This document shows, in pieces, positions 15,815 through 22,931 of a stretch of 26,701 nucleotides of DNA. The translations under genes were made by a program, and so were the position numbers. Under the pieces are notes generated by a model, which did not search any database, was not told the DNA's origin, and saw only the letters and a list, made by a program, of their open reading frames with translations. Within the stretch, counting starts at the first letter, position 1; the number at the start of each line of letters is the position of its first letter. Source of the stretch: Proteobacteria bacterium UBA3588 (lineage in GTDB: Bacteria; Pseudomonadota; Gammaproteobacteria; Thiohalomonadales; Thiohalomonadaceae); NCBI GenBank assembly GCA_002376325.1, contig DFMR01000090.1, forward strand, positions 1,809 to 28,509, in the 5' to 3' direction.

Positions 15815-16495
15815 TCACTCGGTTTGCCGCGGCGGACGGTCGCAAAAAATGCCGTCGACGCCCAACGCCGCCATCCGCGCCATGTCATCCTCATCGTCGA
15901 CCGTATAGACCAACACCTGCAAGCCGTGGGCGTGCGCGTCATCGACGAACGATCGATCGACATAATCGATGGCCATATGCACCGAGCGGGCGCCCAGCGC
16001 GATGCAATCCTGCACATAGTGCAGCGATGGCCCGGCCAGCAGCACACCGAGCGGCAGTTGCGGCTGACGCTCGTGCAACAGCGCCAGCTGACGTTGATCG
16101 AAGGACGAAACCAGGAAGTCACCCCATTCGCCGGCACCGGCAGTCATATGCCGTTGCAGCAGCGCCAGCGTCGGCTCGGCGCTATGCGGGCCTTTAAGTT
16201 CGATGTTGAGGCGAGCACGGCCGGCAACCAGTTCGAGCGTTTCGGCCAGCAGCGGAATGCGCTCGCCGTCGCCGGCGTCCAGCGTATGCAGGTAGTCAAG
16301 TGAGCAATCGGCGATCCTGCCGCGGCCGTCGGTAGTGCGTTCCAGGCGCGAATCATGAAACACCACCACTTGCCCTGCTACCGCGTAGACATCGATTTCG
16401 ATCCAGGAAACGTTGCGGGCGAGCGCCTGCCGCATCGCCGCCAACGTGTTCTCCGGTCCCAAAGCGGCCCCTCCGCGATGCGCGATATATAGCAT
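15815..16495 (-). CDS. ugpQ: Glycerophosphodiester phosphodiesterase, cytoplasmic type
   Basis: The product hydrolyses glycerophosphodiesters to glycerol-3-phosphate and an alcohol. The 226-residue TIM-barrel protein has the GDPD signature at its N terminus: AHRGG (His6, Arg7), PENT (Glu15), IEIDV (Glu33, Asp35) and VVFHD (catalytic His47). LNIELKG and a closing GVDGIFCDRP also fit. No signal peptide is seen, so it resembles UgpQ rather than periplasmic GlpQ. I chose ATG 16495, preceded by AGGTG; a GTG at 16504 would add three residues. It sits with a HIT hydrolase and opposite a patatin-like lipase, a loose lipid/phosphodiester neighbourhood; the link is inference. Confidence 0.93.
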   Translation of the reverse strand: MLYIAHRGGAALGPENTLAAMRQALARNVSWIEIDVYAVAGQVVVFHDSRLERTTDGRGRIADCSLDYLHTLDAGDGERIPLLAETLELVAGRARLNIELKGPHSAEPTLALLQRHMTAGAGEWGDFLVSSFDQRQLALLHERQPQLPLGVLLAGPSLHYVQDCIALGARSVHMAIDYVDRSFVDDAHAHGLQVLVYTVDDEDDMARMAALGVDGIFCDRPPRQTE

Positions 16496-16600
16496 CGCCG
16501 GCACCTAGCCGCTATGGCGTCCCGCACCGCCGGTAGCGGCCCGGTTCGCTTTCAGCATCACCTCGGACATCGTCATCTCAGCCATGCTCCGGTAGCGCGT

Positions 16601-16825
16601 TCATGCGCCGACACGGCGCAATGCGACGAACTTGTTGTCGGCATCGAATTCGATAACGAATTCGCCGCGAATCCCCTCGTGAGTGACAAACGGACGCAGC
16701 CGTTGCGCGGGAAACTGCACGCGCCGGCCATCGGCCGTGGTCGCCGACACCAGATGCGCGACTCCCTGATAATAGGCCAGATAACGCTCGGAACTGATAT
16801 CAAGACGAAACCGCAATGCGGGCAT
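16601..16825 (-). CDS. DUF2835 family small protein
   Basis: A 74-residue protein that matches the DUF2835 pattern as I know it. It begins with a strand-rich FRLDIS segment, then YLAYYQGVAHLV, a central GRRVQFPAQRLRPFVT, and the C-terminal GIRGEFVIEFDADNKFVAL. The family is small, found mostly in gammaproteobacteria, and without known function. The upstream gene (16863-17156) ends 37 bases before this start and the two are probably cotranscribed. The gap 16505-16600 between this gene and the GDPD gene holds no recognisable feature. Confidence 0.85.
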   Translation of the reverse strand: MPALRFRLDISSERYLAYYQGVAHLVSATTADGRRVQFPAQRLRPFVTHEGIRGEFVIEFDADNKFVALRRVGA

Positions 16826-16862
16826 CTGCCGACTCCGTGCGTTTCGAGCGGCGACCGCAGCG

Positions 16863-17156
16863 CTACTCGTCCTTGGGATTGCGCCGCAGGCTGTCCAGCG
16901 ACACCACCACCTCGCTTTTTTGCTTGACGTCCCCCGGCATCTGCGGACGCATGTCCATGGAACGTCCCGCCGTCTCTGCCAGCTCGCGTTCGCGCGCGCT
17001 AACCAACACCAGGCAGTGACGCAGATCGTCGATGGTGCGATCGGTCAAGGGATGCTTCATGCCGGGAGAGGTGGCCGTATCCTTGATCACGCCGGTCAGC
17101 GTCATCTTCACGGCGCGCAAAATTTCCTCTTCTTTGGATAATTCGTGACTGCTCAT
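16863..17156 (-). CDS. Conserved hypothetical protein
   Basis: A 97-residue soluble protein. I chose the ATG at 17156 because GGAG lies six bases upstream; the frame is open to 17210, but the extra residues look non-coding. The core EILRAVKMTLTGVIKDT, HPLTDRTIDDLRHCLVLVSARERELAE and the trailing MRPQMPGD resemble a small family I have seen in other gammaproteobacteria, but I cannot give it a name or function. It is mainly helical, with a highly charged C terminus. It precedes the DUF2835 gene on the same strand, and the pair may form an operon of two uncharacterised small proteins. Confidence 0.75.
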   Translation of the reverse strand: MSSHELSKEEEILRAVKMTLTGVIKDTATSPGMKHPLTDRTIDDLRHCLVLVSARERELAETAGRSMDMRPQMPGDVKQKSEVVVSLDSLRRNPKDE

Positions 17157-17303
17157 CGGTTTCTCCGGCGGGGGGAAGCCCCGCGTTTGGTCAGCCAGTG
17201 TAACGCACAAGCGAGGCGCGCCCCAAAAGCCGCTATACTGACGCCGCGCAGCGATACGTTTTTCCCTACGCGCAATAGGCCCTTACCGCACTGGAGCGGC
17301 ATC

Positions 17304-17381
17304 ATGCACGGCATCGAACAGGTGGCAGTCAATGTCCGCGCCTTCGCCGCCGGCACGCCGCGCAACGTCGTCACGCACTGA
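17304..17381 (+). CDS. Possible 25-residue leader ORF
   Basis: A short frame, MHGIEQVAVNV... to TGA, begins at an ATG with GGAG nine bases upstream and ends 16 bases before the preferred ATG of the thioredoxin/HEAT gene. The Shine-Dalgarno sequence is better than that of the downstream gene. It has no recognised similarity, and a chance frame is possible. Confidence 0.25.
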   Translation: MHGIEQVAVNVRAFAAGTPRNVVTH

Positions 17382-17397
17382 ACCCCAGAACCCGACC

Positions 17398-18042
17398 ATG
17401 ACACCAACAGCGCCCGACGCCCTTCTCTTCATCGCCTCCGGCTGCCCCCAGTGTCCGGTGGTCTTGCAGGGGCTTTCCGAGCTGGTAAAAGAGGGCATCA
17501 TCGGCCGACTGGAGGTGGTCAACGTGGCGGCACACCCGGAGCTGGCGGCGCGACAGGGCGTGCGCGCGGCCCCCTGGACCTTACTCGGCCCGTTCGAACT
17601 GGAGGGCGTTCACGCCCCCGCCGAGCTGCGCCGCTGGGCCGAAGCGGCCAGCGAGCCCGACGGCGTCACCGACTACGTAGAGGAGATGCTCCGCGGCGGC
17701 CGGCTGGCCAAGGTGGAGGCGCTGTTTGCGCGCCGGCCGGAGCTGCTGTCGGCCGTGCTGCCGCTGATGGAAAATCCTGAGTTGGAGATCCAGGTGCGGC
17801 TGGGCGTCGGCGCTGTCCTGGAGGGACTGGCCGGCAGCGCCGCGCTACAGCGGCTGGTGCCGGAACTCGGTCGTCTCAGCGCCGTCGCGGACCATCGTGT
17901 GCGCACCGACGCCTGCCATTACCTCGGCCTCAGCGGCAGCACCGTAGCCGCCGACTTTCTGCGGCCGCGGCTCGACGACCCCGATGCCGAAGTGCGCGAG
18001 GTCGCTGCCGAGTCGCTGGCGGCGCCGGGCGTCACCCCATGA
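17398..18042 (+). CDS. Thioredoxin-like protein with HEAT-type repeats
   Basis: A 214-residue cytoplasmic protein in two parts. The first 80 residues have a thioredoxin/glutaredoxin-like fold: LLFIASGCPQCP with a CxxC at 16-19, then a GVRAAPWTLLG strand with the cis-Pro position. Residues about 100-210 are helical repeats of HEAT type: PLMENPELEIQVRLGVGAVLE, and HRVRTDACHYLGLSG followed by DPDAEVREVAAESLA. I chose ATG 17398 because it leads directly into the fold. An in-frame ATG at 17332 with AGGTGG upstream would add 22 low-complexity residues and cannot be excluded. The stop overlaps a possible short frame leading into nfeD. The function is unknown; HEAT repeats suggest protein binding. 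Confidence 0.8.
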   Translation: MTPTAPDALLFIASGCPQCPVVLQGLSELVKEGIIGRLEVVNVAAHPELAARQGVRAAPWTLLGPFELEGVHAPAELRRWAEAASEPDGVTDYVEEMLRGGRLAKVEALFARRPELLSAVLPLMENPELEIQVRLGVGAVLEGLAGSAALQRLVPELGRLSAVADHRVRTDACHYLGLSGSTVAADFLRPRLDDPDAEVREVAAESLAAPGVTP

Positions 18043-18125
18043 TCGCCAGATTCTGCGTGGCGCAACCCGGTACCGGCGTTTATGCTTTGGTATGCCTCCG
18101 ACAAAACAAGGCGCCAACCTCATAA
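18039..18125 (+). CDS. Possible 28-residue coupled ORF
   Basis: The ATG at 18039 overlaps the preceding stop as ATGA, and its TAA at 18123-18125 overlaps the nfeD ATG as TAATG. The frame thus exactly bridges the thioredoxin/HEAT gene and nfeD, as expected for a chain of translational coupling. The product has two or three cysteines and no recognised similarity. It could equally be chance. Confidence 0.25.
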   Translation: MIARFCVAQPGTGVYALVCLRQNKAPTS

Positions 18126-19444
18126 TGCCGCGTCGCCTCATTCGGTTCCTGTTATTCCTTTGCATGGCACTGGCCGCGCCCGCGTGGGCTGCGGCACCGC
18201 TCGGGCTGGTGCTCGGGATCGACGGCGCCATCGGTCCCGCCACCCGCGACTATATCCACCGCGGCCTGGCCGAGGCCGCCGAGCGCCACGCGGAGCTGGT
18301 ACTGCTGCGCATCGACACCCCCGGCGGTCTCTCGCTGGCGATGCGCGACATCATCAAGGACATCCTCGCCTCGCCGGTGCCGGTGGTCACCTACGTCGCC
18401 CCCGACGGCGCCCGCGCCGCCAGCGCCGGCACCTACATCCTCTATGCCAGCCACGTTGCCGCCATGGCTCCCGCCACCAACCTCGGTGCGGCCACGCCGG
18501 TATCGATCCTTCCCGGTGAATCGGGGGCGTCCAAGGGCGGCAGCGCCATGGAACACAAGGTGGTCAATGACGCGGTTGCCTACATCCGCGCTCTGGCGCA
18601 GCTGCGCGGCCGCAACGCCGACTGGGCCGAACAGGCGGTGCGCCATGCGGCCAGCCTGGATGCCCGGCAAGCCCTCAAAATGCATGTAATTGATCTCATC
18701 GCCAGCGACAACAGCGACCTGATGGCGCAGCTGGATGGCCGCACCGTAGAGGTGCAAGGCAAACCGCTTCAGCTTCATACCAAGGGCATCACCCTAAAGA
18801 CCGTGGCGCCGGATTGGCGCAACCGTCTTCTCGCCACCATCACCGACCCCAACGTCGCCTACATCCTGATGCTCGTCGGCATCTACGGCCTGATCATCGA
18901 ATTCGCCCATCCCGGCGCCATGCTGCCGGGTGTGGCCGGCGCCATCTGCCTGGTGCTGGCGCTGTTTGCGTTTCAGGTATTGCCGGTCAACTACGCCGGC
19001 CTCGGCTTGATCCTGCTCGGCATCGCCCTGATGGTAGCGGAGGCGTTCGTCCCCAGTTTCGGCGCGCTCGGCATCGGCGGCGTGGTCGCCTTCGTGTTCG
19101 GCTCGGTGATGCTGTTCGACGCCGGCGCGCCCGGCTTCGGCATCGCCTACAGCATCATCGCCGCCTTCGCCGTCAGCAGCCTGCTGCTGTTCATGTTCGT
19201 CGTCGGTTTGGCGCTCCGCGCCCGACGGCGGCCGATAATCACTGGCAGCGACGAATTGATCGGCGCCCACGGTATGGCGCTGGACGATTTCGCCGAACAG
19301 GGCCCGGTACGTGTCCACAGCGAACGCTGGCGGGCGCGCAGCGGTACCCCGATTGCAAAAGGGCAACCGATCAAAGTCACGGGACGTGAGGGGCTGATTC
19401 TCACCGTGGAACCAGAGCAGCCTACCAACAAAGGAGAATCGTAA
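18125..19444 (+). CDS. NfeD family membrane-bound serine protease (ClpP class)
   Basis: A long-form NfeD protein of 439 residues that is predicted to cleave membrane or periplasmic substrates, with a slipin partner. A signal-type hydrophobic segment (RFLLFLCMALAAPAWA) comes first. The ClpP-like protease domain follows: RIDTPGG near 63, nucleophile Ser100 in ARAASAGTY, and probable general-base Lys145 in AMEHKVVNDAVAY. About four or five membrane helices lie at roughly 230-380, and a C-terminal OB-fold NfeD domain (about 385-435) closes with GREGLILTVEP. I chose ATG 18125 directly before the signal segment; the Shine-Dalgarno is poor, and translation may be coupled to the upstream frame. The slipin gene begins two bases after the stop. 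Confidence 0.92.
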   Translation: MPRRLIRFLLFLCMALAAPAWAAAPLGLVLGIDGAIGPATRDYIHRGLAEAAERHAELVLLRIDTPGGLSLAMRDIIKDILASPVPVVTYVAPDGARAASAGTYILYASHVAAMAPATNLGAATPVSILPGESGASKGGSAMEHKVVNDAVAYIRALAQLRGRNADWAEQAVRHAASLDARQALKMHVIDLIASDNSDLMAQLDGRTVEVQGKPLQLHTKGITLKTVAPDWRNRLLATITDPNVAYILMLVGIYGLIIEFAHPGAMLPGVAGAICLVLALFAFQVLPVNYAGLGLILLGIALMVAEAFVPSFGALGIGGVVAFVFGSVMLFDAGAPGFGIAYSIIAAFAVSSLLLFMFVVGLALRARRRPIITGSDELIGAHGMALDDFAEQGPVRVHSERWRARSGTPIAKGQPIKVTGREGLILTVEPEQPTNKGES

Positions 19445-19446
19445 AG

Positions 19447-20190
19447 ATGGCCGTCTATATCGTTTTGGGTCTCGCCGTACTGCTGCTCTTGAGCTCGTTT
19501 CGCATTTTGTACGAATATGAGCGCGGCGTCGTGTTCATGCTCGGCCGCTTCTGGAAGGTGAAAGGTCCGGGAATGGTCCTTCTCATCCCGGTGGTACAGA
19601 CCATGCAGCGGGTCGAGCTGCGCACCATCGTCATGGACGTCCCCAGCCAGGACGTCATCTCGCGCGACAACGTCTCGGTCAAGGTCAACGCCGTCGTCTA
19701 TTTTCGCGTGGTCGACCCCGAGAAGGCCATCATCCAGGTGGAAAACTTTTTCGAAGCCACCTCACAGCTGGCGCAGACCACGCTGCGTTCGGTACTCGGC
19801 CAGCACGAACTGGACGAAATGCTGGCGGCGCGCGACCGCCTCAACGCCGACATCCAGACCATCCTCGACCAGCAGACCGACGTCTGGGGCATCAAGGTCG
19901 CCAACGTGGAGATCAAACATGTCGATATCGACGAGAGCATGATCCGCGCCATTGCCCAGCAGGCCGAGGCGGAGCGTCTGCGCCGCGCCAAGATCATCCT
20001 GGCCGAAGCCGAACAGCAGGCGGCGGAAAAACTGACCGAGGCGGCCAAGATGCTGTCCGCCGAGCCGCAGGCGATCCAGTTGCGCTACCTGCAGACGCTC
20101 AATGAAGTGGCCGGCGACCGTACCAATACCATCGTCTTCCCGCTGCCAATGGATCTCATTGAACCGCTGCTGAAAAAGCTGAAGACATAA
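19447..20190 (+). CDS. Slipin (stomatin-like SPFH-domain membrane protein)
   Basis: A 247-residue SPFH/stomatin family protein. One N-terminal membrane hairpin (about 2-18) precedes YEYERGVVFMLGRF, the family signature. The SPFH domain (about 20-190) contains MDVPSQDVISRDNVSVKVNA and ATSQLAQTTLRSVLGQHELDE. A helical AEAEQQAAEKLTEAAKML segment follows and should oligomerise. Slipins and NfeD proteases are a well-known operon pair, in which the slipin is thought to organise membrane microdomains or be processed by the protease. AAAGGAG lies about ten bases before the ATG. It is followed immediately by an inverted-repeat element. Confidence 0.95.
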   Translation: MAVYIVLGLAVLLLLSSFRILYEYERGVVFMLGRFWKVKGPGMVLLIPVVQTMQRVELRTIVMDVPSQDVISRDNVSVKVNAVVYFRVVDPEKAIIQVENFFEATSQLAQTTLRSVLGQHELDEMLAARDRLNADIQTILDQQTDVWGIKVANVEIKHVDIDESMIRAIAQQAEAERLRRAKIILAEAEQQAAEKLTEAAKMLSAEPQAIQLRYLQTLNEVAGDRTNTIVFPLPMDLIEPLLKKLKT

Positions 20191-20195
20191 GAACG

Positions 20196-20378
20196 CAACC
20201 ACGGAGGATGCGAGTGCCGGGGAAACAGTGCTTGTGGCGCCGTATCCCGGTGCGGCGGGGTGGCAGAAACAGGACCGTCCGGCATCGCTTGTGCGCCCCA
20301 CGAGCCCAGTGATTGAGAGCTTTTGCCTATGAATTTTGAGGTGCCTTGCAGTCTTTTCTTCCGTGTCCTCCGTGGTTG
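20196..20378. repeat. Dispersed inverted-repeat element, copy B (CCACGGAGG type)
   Basis: The left edge CAACCACGGAGGATG (20196-20210) is inverted at the right edge as TTCCGTGTCCTCCGTGGTTG (20359-20378), which is preceded by TCTTTTC. The arms match those at 4699-4803, while the roughly 140-base interior does not. Similarity to copy A continues past the right arm into the next start codon: GGTTGATGGCTTGTTATG here versus GGCTTAGGGCTCTTTATG before ybeY. There is no transposase or long frame of its own. Confidence 0.75.
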
Positions 20379-20388
20379 ATGGCTTGTT

Positions 20389-20832
20389 ATGGACGAAAGC
20401 GAATTCAAACAGACCTACAACGAATACAATGATCGCCCCTGCGTCTTCGCCAAGGCGCTGCTGGCGCGCTGCGCCGGTTGCTCGCGGGCGCAGAAGCTGA
20501 ATATTGCCGAACGCGAAGCGATAGCCTGTCGGTCGCCGGCGGGCCATACGCGCTGCACTGAGCTGTTCGGGCTGCTGCATCACAATGCCCTGTTCGCCCT
20601 CAAGCTGACCCATCTCGACGGCCCGCTGCCCCACGGCAAGGAGATGAAGGTGCAGTGCGGCGGGCTGCTCGGGCTGCGCGCGGTACAGGAGCCCGCCGCC
20701 GAAGGTCCGGTGACCGACGTCTACGGTCTGTTGGAGGCGGCCCGCATCGACTTCGGCGGACTCGAGCGGCTGCCGTTCGGCGAAATCGTCAAACGGGTGG
20801 TGGCATACGAACCGCGCAAGCGCGCCGATTGA
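20389..20832 (+). CDS. Cysteine-rich conserved hypothetical protein
   Basis: A 147-residue soluble protein that I do not recognise with certainty. Cysteines are at 18 (RPCVF), 28 and 31 (ARCAGC), 47 (IACRS), 56 (TRCTEL) and 89 (VQCGG). The C-x9-C-x2-C spacing followed by two further cysteines in a basic N-terminal half would fit an Fe-S or zinc site, but this is inference. The C-terminal half looks like a small alpha/beta or helical domain. No Shine-Dalgarno precedes the ATG at 20389, because the upstream bases are the end of a repeat element. The EF-hand gene follows 70 bases later; that gap holds a small GCACCG/CGGTGC hairpin. Confidence 0.75.
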   Translation: MDESEFKQTYNEYNDRPCVFAKALLARCAGCSRAQKLNIAEREAIACRSPAGHTRCTELFGLLHHNALFALKLTHLDGPLPHGKEMKVQCGGLLGLRAVQEPAAEGPVTDVYGLLEAARIDFGGLERLPFGEIVKRVVAYEPRKRAD

Positions 20833-20902
20833 TAATACGCAATGCGCACCGTCCGACCCGGTGCGACGATTCCAATGACCTACTGGAAAAGGAATCGCCG
20901 CC

Positions 20903-21244
20903 ATGAAATCACTACTCTCCGCCGCTGCCCTGCTGTTACTGGCCACCTCCGCCGCCGCCCAAACCGCGGCCACGCCGCCGCCCCCGCCGGGACGCTGGGG
21001 CGGCATGGCCACCTTCGCCGAGTTCGACCTCAACGGTGACGGAGTCATCACCGAACAGGAATTCAACGAGGCGCGGGGCAAACGCATCGCCGCCCGCGCC
21101 GCCGAAGGACGGCCGATGCGCGGTCTGGCTCAGGCCGAGGATTTCAAGGCCATGGACAGCAACGGCGACGGCCGCATCGACCGCCAGGAATTCGCCGCCC
21201 ATCAGCAACGTCACTGGCAGCAAAACCGCCCTGTCCGACAATAG
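20903..21244 (+). CDS. Exported EF-hand calcium-binding protein
   Basis: A 113-residue protein with a clear Sec signal peptide (MKSLLSAAALLLLATSAAA-Q, cleaved near residue 19-20), a short proline run, and two EF-hands. The loops are complete: DLNGDGVITEQE (42-53) and DSNGDGRIDRQE (85-96), each with acidic residues at positions 1, 3, 5 and 12. Calcium binding in the periplasm is therefore likely; the partner is unknown. AAGGAA lies nine or ten bases upstream of the ATG. Such small EF-hand proteins are common in proteobacteria and are not tied to one pathway. Confidence 0.9.
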   Translation: MKSLLSAAALLLLATSAAAQTAATPPPPPGRWGGMATFAEFDLNGDGVITEQEFNEARGKRIAARAAEGRPMRGLAQAEDFKAMDSNGDGRIDRQEFAAHQQRHWQQNRPVRQ

Positions 21245-21321
21245 CGGCTATTCCCACTTGGCCTAGGCCGCCGGCAGAGCGTAAGGTGATGCGATGAACG
21301 CCTGCCGGGAGGGGGAATGCC

Positions 21322-22809
21322 ATGTTTGAAATCGCCGAGCTGGGGCACAAGGTCAAGAAGTCCGAATACGAGATCAAGGAGCCAGAGCTACGCACCGGCC
21401 TGCTGTTTGCGCAGGACGCTCTGAAGGAGGCCGACTTCCCGGTACTGATCCTGATCTCGGGCGTCGACGGCGCAGGCAAGGGTGACGTGATCAATCAGCT
21501 CAACGCCTGGTTCGACCCCCACTACGTCCGCGCCTACGCCTTCGACACACCCAGCGACGAGGAGCGGGAACGGCCGAGGTATTGGCGCTTCTGGCGCGCA
21601 TTGCCGCCCAAGAGACAGATCGGATTGTACGTCGGTTCGTGGTACAGCCAGCCGATCAGCGATCGCGTCGGCGGTCACATCGACGATGCCGATCTGGAAC
21701 GCGCCCTGGTGCGCGTGAACACCTTCGAAGAGGCACTGGTCAAGGACGGCGCGTTGATCATCAAATTCTGGCTGCATCTGTCCGAGGCCGCGCAGCGCCA
21801 GCGCACCAAGGAGCTGGAAGCGAACCCCGCCACCCGCTGGCGCGTGACCACGCTGGACAAGAAGCATCTGAAGCAATACGACAAATTCAAACGCGTCGCC
21901 GAACAGACGCTACGCTCAACCAGTACCGGCGACGCCCCGTGGATCATCGTCGAAGCGACCGACGTCCGCTATCGCAATCTCACGGTCGGCCAGCACATCC
22001 TCGAACGCATCACCGCTCGTCTGCAACAGAGCGCCGAAACTCCGCCGCCGTCCACCCATCTGCGCCCGATTGCAGCGCCCGAGGCGGGCGAACGGGTGAG
22101 TGTGCTGGGTAACCTGGATCTGTCACAGCAGCTGGCCAAACCGCACTACAAGAAACAGCTGGCGAAATATCAGGGGCGACTGGGCGAACTTGCGCGCCAG
22201 GCACGTGAACACAAGGTCTCCAGCATCGTGGTGCTCGAAGGTTGGGACGCCGCCGGCAAGGGCGGCTTGATCCGCCGCATCATCCCGGCGCTGGACGCAC
22301 GCGGTTATCAAATCATACCGATCGCCGCCCCCACCGACGAAGAGCGCGCGCACCATTATCTATGGCGCTTTTGGCGCCACATCCCGCGCGGCGGCAACGT
22401 CACCATCTACGACCGTAGCTGGTACGGACGCGTGCTGGTGGAACGCATCGAGGGCTTTGCCCGACCCGACGAATGGATGCGTGCCTACTCCGAGATCAAC
22501 CACTTCGAAGAACTGCTGACCGAACACGGTATCGCGCTGCTCAAGTTTTGGCTGCACATCGACAAGGATGAACAGCTCAAGCGCTTCCACGAACGCGAGC
22601 AGACGCCGTTCAAGCAATACAAGATCACTGCAGACGACTACCGCAACCGCGACAAGTGGGACGCCTACGAACAAGCGGTCAACGACATGATCGAGCGTAC
22701 CAGCACCGCCTATGCGCCATGGCACCTGATCGAGGCGAACGACAAATATTTCGCGCGGGTCAAGGCATTGCACCTCTACTCCGAACGTCTCGCTGCGGCC
22801 CTGCGCTAA
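21322..22809 (+). CDS. pap: Polyphosphate:AMP phosphotransferase (class II PPK2)
   Basis: This enzyme phosphorylates AMP to ADP using inorganic polyphosphate. The 495-residue protein contains two fused PPK2 domains. The N-terminal domain has Walker A GVDGAGKG at 47-54 and a substituted second motif (GSWYSQPI). The C-terminal domain has Walker A GWDAAGKG at 307-314 and the full YDRSWYGRVLVERIEG lid/Walker B region. In class II enzymes the C-terminal domain is the active one, and the same pattern of a better-conserved second domain is seen here. GGGAGGGGG precedes the ATG. It stands alone, followed by a convergent Na/Pi-cotransporter gene; the phosphate theme of the two neighbours may be coincidental. 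Confidence 0.95.
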   Translation: MFEIAELGHKVKKSEYEIKEPELRTGLLFAQDALKEADFPVLILISGVDGAGKGDVINQLNAWFDPHYVRAYAFDTPSDEERERPRYWRFWRALPPKRQIGLYVGSWYSQPISDRVGGHIDDADLERALVRVNTFEEALVKDGALIIKFWLHLSEAAQRQRTKELEANPATRWRVTTLDKKHLKQYDKFKRVAEQTLRSTSTGDAPWIIVEATDVRYRNLTVGQHILERITARLQQSAETPPPSTHLRPIAAPEAGERVSVLGNLDLSQQLAKPHYKKQLAKYQGRLGELARQAREHKVSSIVVLEGWDAAGKGGLIRRIIPALDARGYQIIPIAAPTDEERAHHYLWRFWRHIPRGGNVTIYDRSWYGRVLVERIEGFARPDEWMRAYSEINHFEELLTEHGIALLKFWLHIDKDEQLKRFHEREQTPFKQYKITADDYRNRDKWDAYEQAVNDMIERTSTAYAPWHLIEANDKYFARVKALHLYSERLAAALR

Positions 22810-22813
22810 ACAG

Positions 22814-22927
22814 GCGTTCCGAATTGGTATCCAGTTCGGATACTTTCAATTAGTAACTCGTGGGAGCCCGGCACAGCCGCTCCCGGACATCCAGTTTCTT
22901 GCGCTAGCGGGGTACCATTCGGAACGC
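22814..22927. repeat. Nested inverted repeat between convergent genes
   Basis: The left arm GCGTTCCGAATTGGTATCC (22814-22832) is matched by the right arm GGGGTACCATTCGGAACGC (22909-22927), an imperfect 19-base inverted repeat. Inside lies a second hairpin, GGGAGC (22862-22867) with GCTCCC (22879-22884). It fills almost the whole gap between the stop codons of pap and the Na/Pi gene. It could be a bidirectional transcription terminator or a small palindromic element; there is no long T-tract. Confidence 0.55.
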
Positions 22928-22931
22928 TTAA

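Noticed and set aside
20842..20865. A GCACCG/CGGTGC hairpin before the EF-hand gene as a terminator
   Set aside because: It is short and has no T-tract, so I note it only within the neighbouring gene entry.
19762..21087. A 441-codon minus-strand frame across the slipin gene, repeat B and the next gene
   Set aside because: Part of it is translated repeat (the STTEDTEE-type peptide) and the rest is antisense to clear genes.
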